A stretch of DNA of 5,274 bases, from NCBI GenBank assembly GCA_000715855.1, contig KL571348.1, positions 24,906-30,179 on the forward strand. Direction: 5' to 3'. The stretch is from Actinoplanes liguriensis (lineage in GTDB: Bacteria > Actinomycetota > Actinomycetes > Mycobacteriales > Micromonosporaceae). Below the pieces are notes generated by a model. That model saw nothing but the letters and a program-made list of their open reading frames with translations. It made no database searches and was not told the origin of the DNA. The position numbers and the translations under genes were made by a program. This document shows positions 5,242 through 5,274 of the stretch, one piece after another (the stretch's first letter is position 1; each line of letters starts with the position of its first letter).

Positions 5242-5274
5242 CCTCACCGTGGTTATTCGTGCCTCATAACCACG
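5242..5274. repeat. Palindromic hairpin repeat, copy 2, cut by the window edge
   Basis: CCTCACCGTGGTTAT (5242-5256) faces ATAACCACG (5266-5274) across the same TCGTGCCTC loop as copy 1. Nine bases of the right arm are visible and all pair. If copy 2 matches copy 1 it should end at 5280 with GTGAGG. Same orientation as copy 1, period 131 bp. Confidence 0.7.

Noticed and set aside
5111..5274. CRISPR array
   Set aside because: Only two repeats, each a long perfect palindrome, with a 92-98-bp gap that itself contains inverted repeats, and no cas gene; spacing and structure do not fit.

Overview
The window looks like chromosomal DNA from a high-GC actinomycete. GC-rich third positions, GTG starts, apparently leaderless promoters and a GlxA/AraC regulator next to an MFS exporter all fit; a Micromonosporaceae-like host is my guess, not proven. 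It is not an ordinary intact locus. Reading frames break at five places, and one break carries a 15-bp match to the Tn5 mosaic end (Nextera adapter). I think much of the damage is assembly or library artefact, not biology.

Layout. On the minus strand, 1-1453 holds the remains of a branched-chain amino acid/amide ABC importer operon, transcribed right to left. It contains a lipoprotein substrate-binding protein in two pieces, a livG ATPase lacking its N-terminus, and a livF ATPase that is intact up to the window edge. The two permease genes normally found between binding protein and ATPases are absent, exactly where the binding protein is fused to livG. A 153-bp divergent intergenic region (1454-1606) separates this from a plus-strand pair: a 3-hydroxybutyrate dehydrogenase-like SDR (1607-2271) and an alpha/beta hydrolase (2284-2832). 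The SDR is interrupted by the adapter. The hydrolase has lost its nucleophile-elbow region through an in-frame internal deletion. A full-length 12-TM MFS exporter (2769-3989, minus) converges on the hydrolase with a 64-bp overlap. It is divergent from a GlxA-family regulator (4061-5025, plus) that reads full length apart from one missing base near 4477.

The last 249 bases (5026-5274) are non-coding. They hold a GC hairpin after the regulator gene and then a nested palindromic element: two near-identical hairpins 131 bp apart, flanked inward by further inverted sequence and symmetric about position 5195.5. This is the most interesting non-artefactual structure here.

How the genes may work together (inference): the importer and the SDR-hydrolase pair diverge from a shared control region with a TGTGG/CCACA inverted repeat, so they may serve uptake and breakdown of a small amide, ester or hydroxy-acid substrate. 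The MFS-GlxA pair is a separate regulator/exporter module. No complete novel system is visible.
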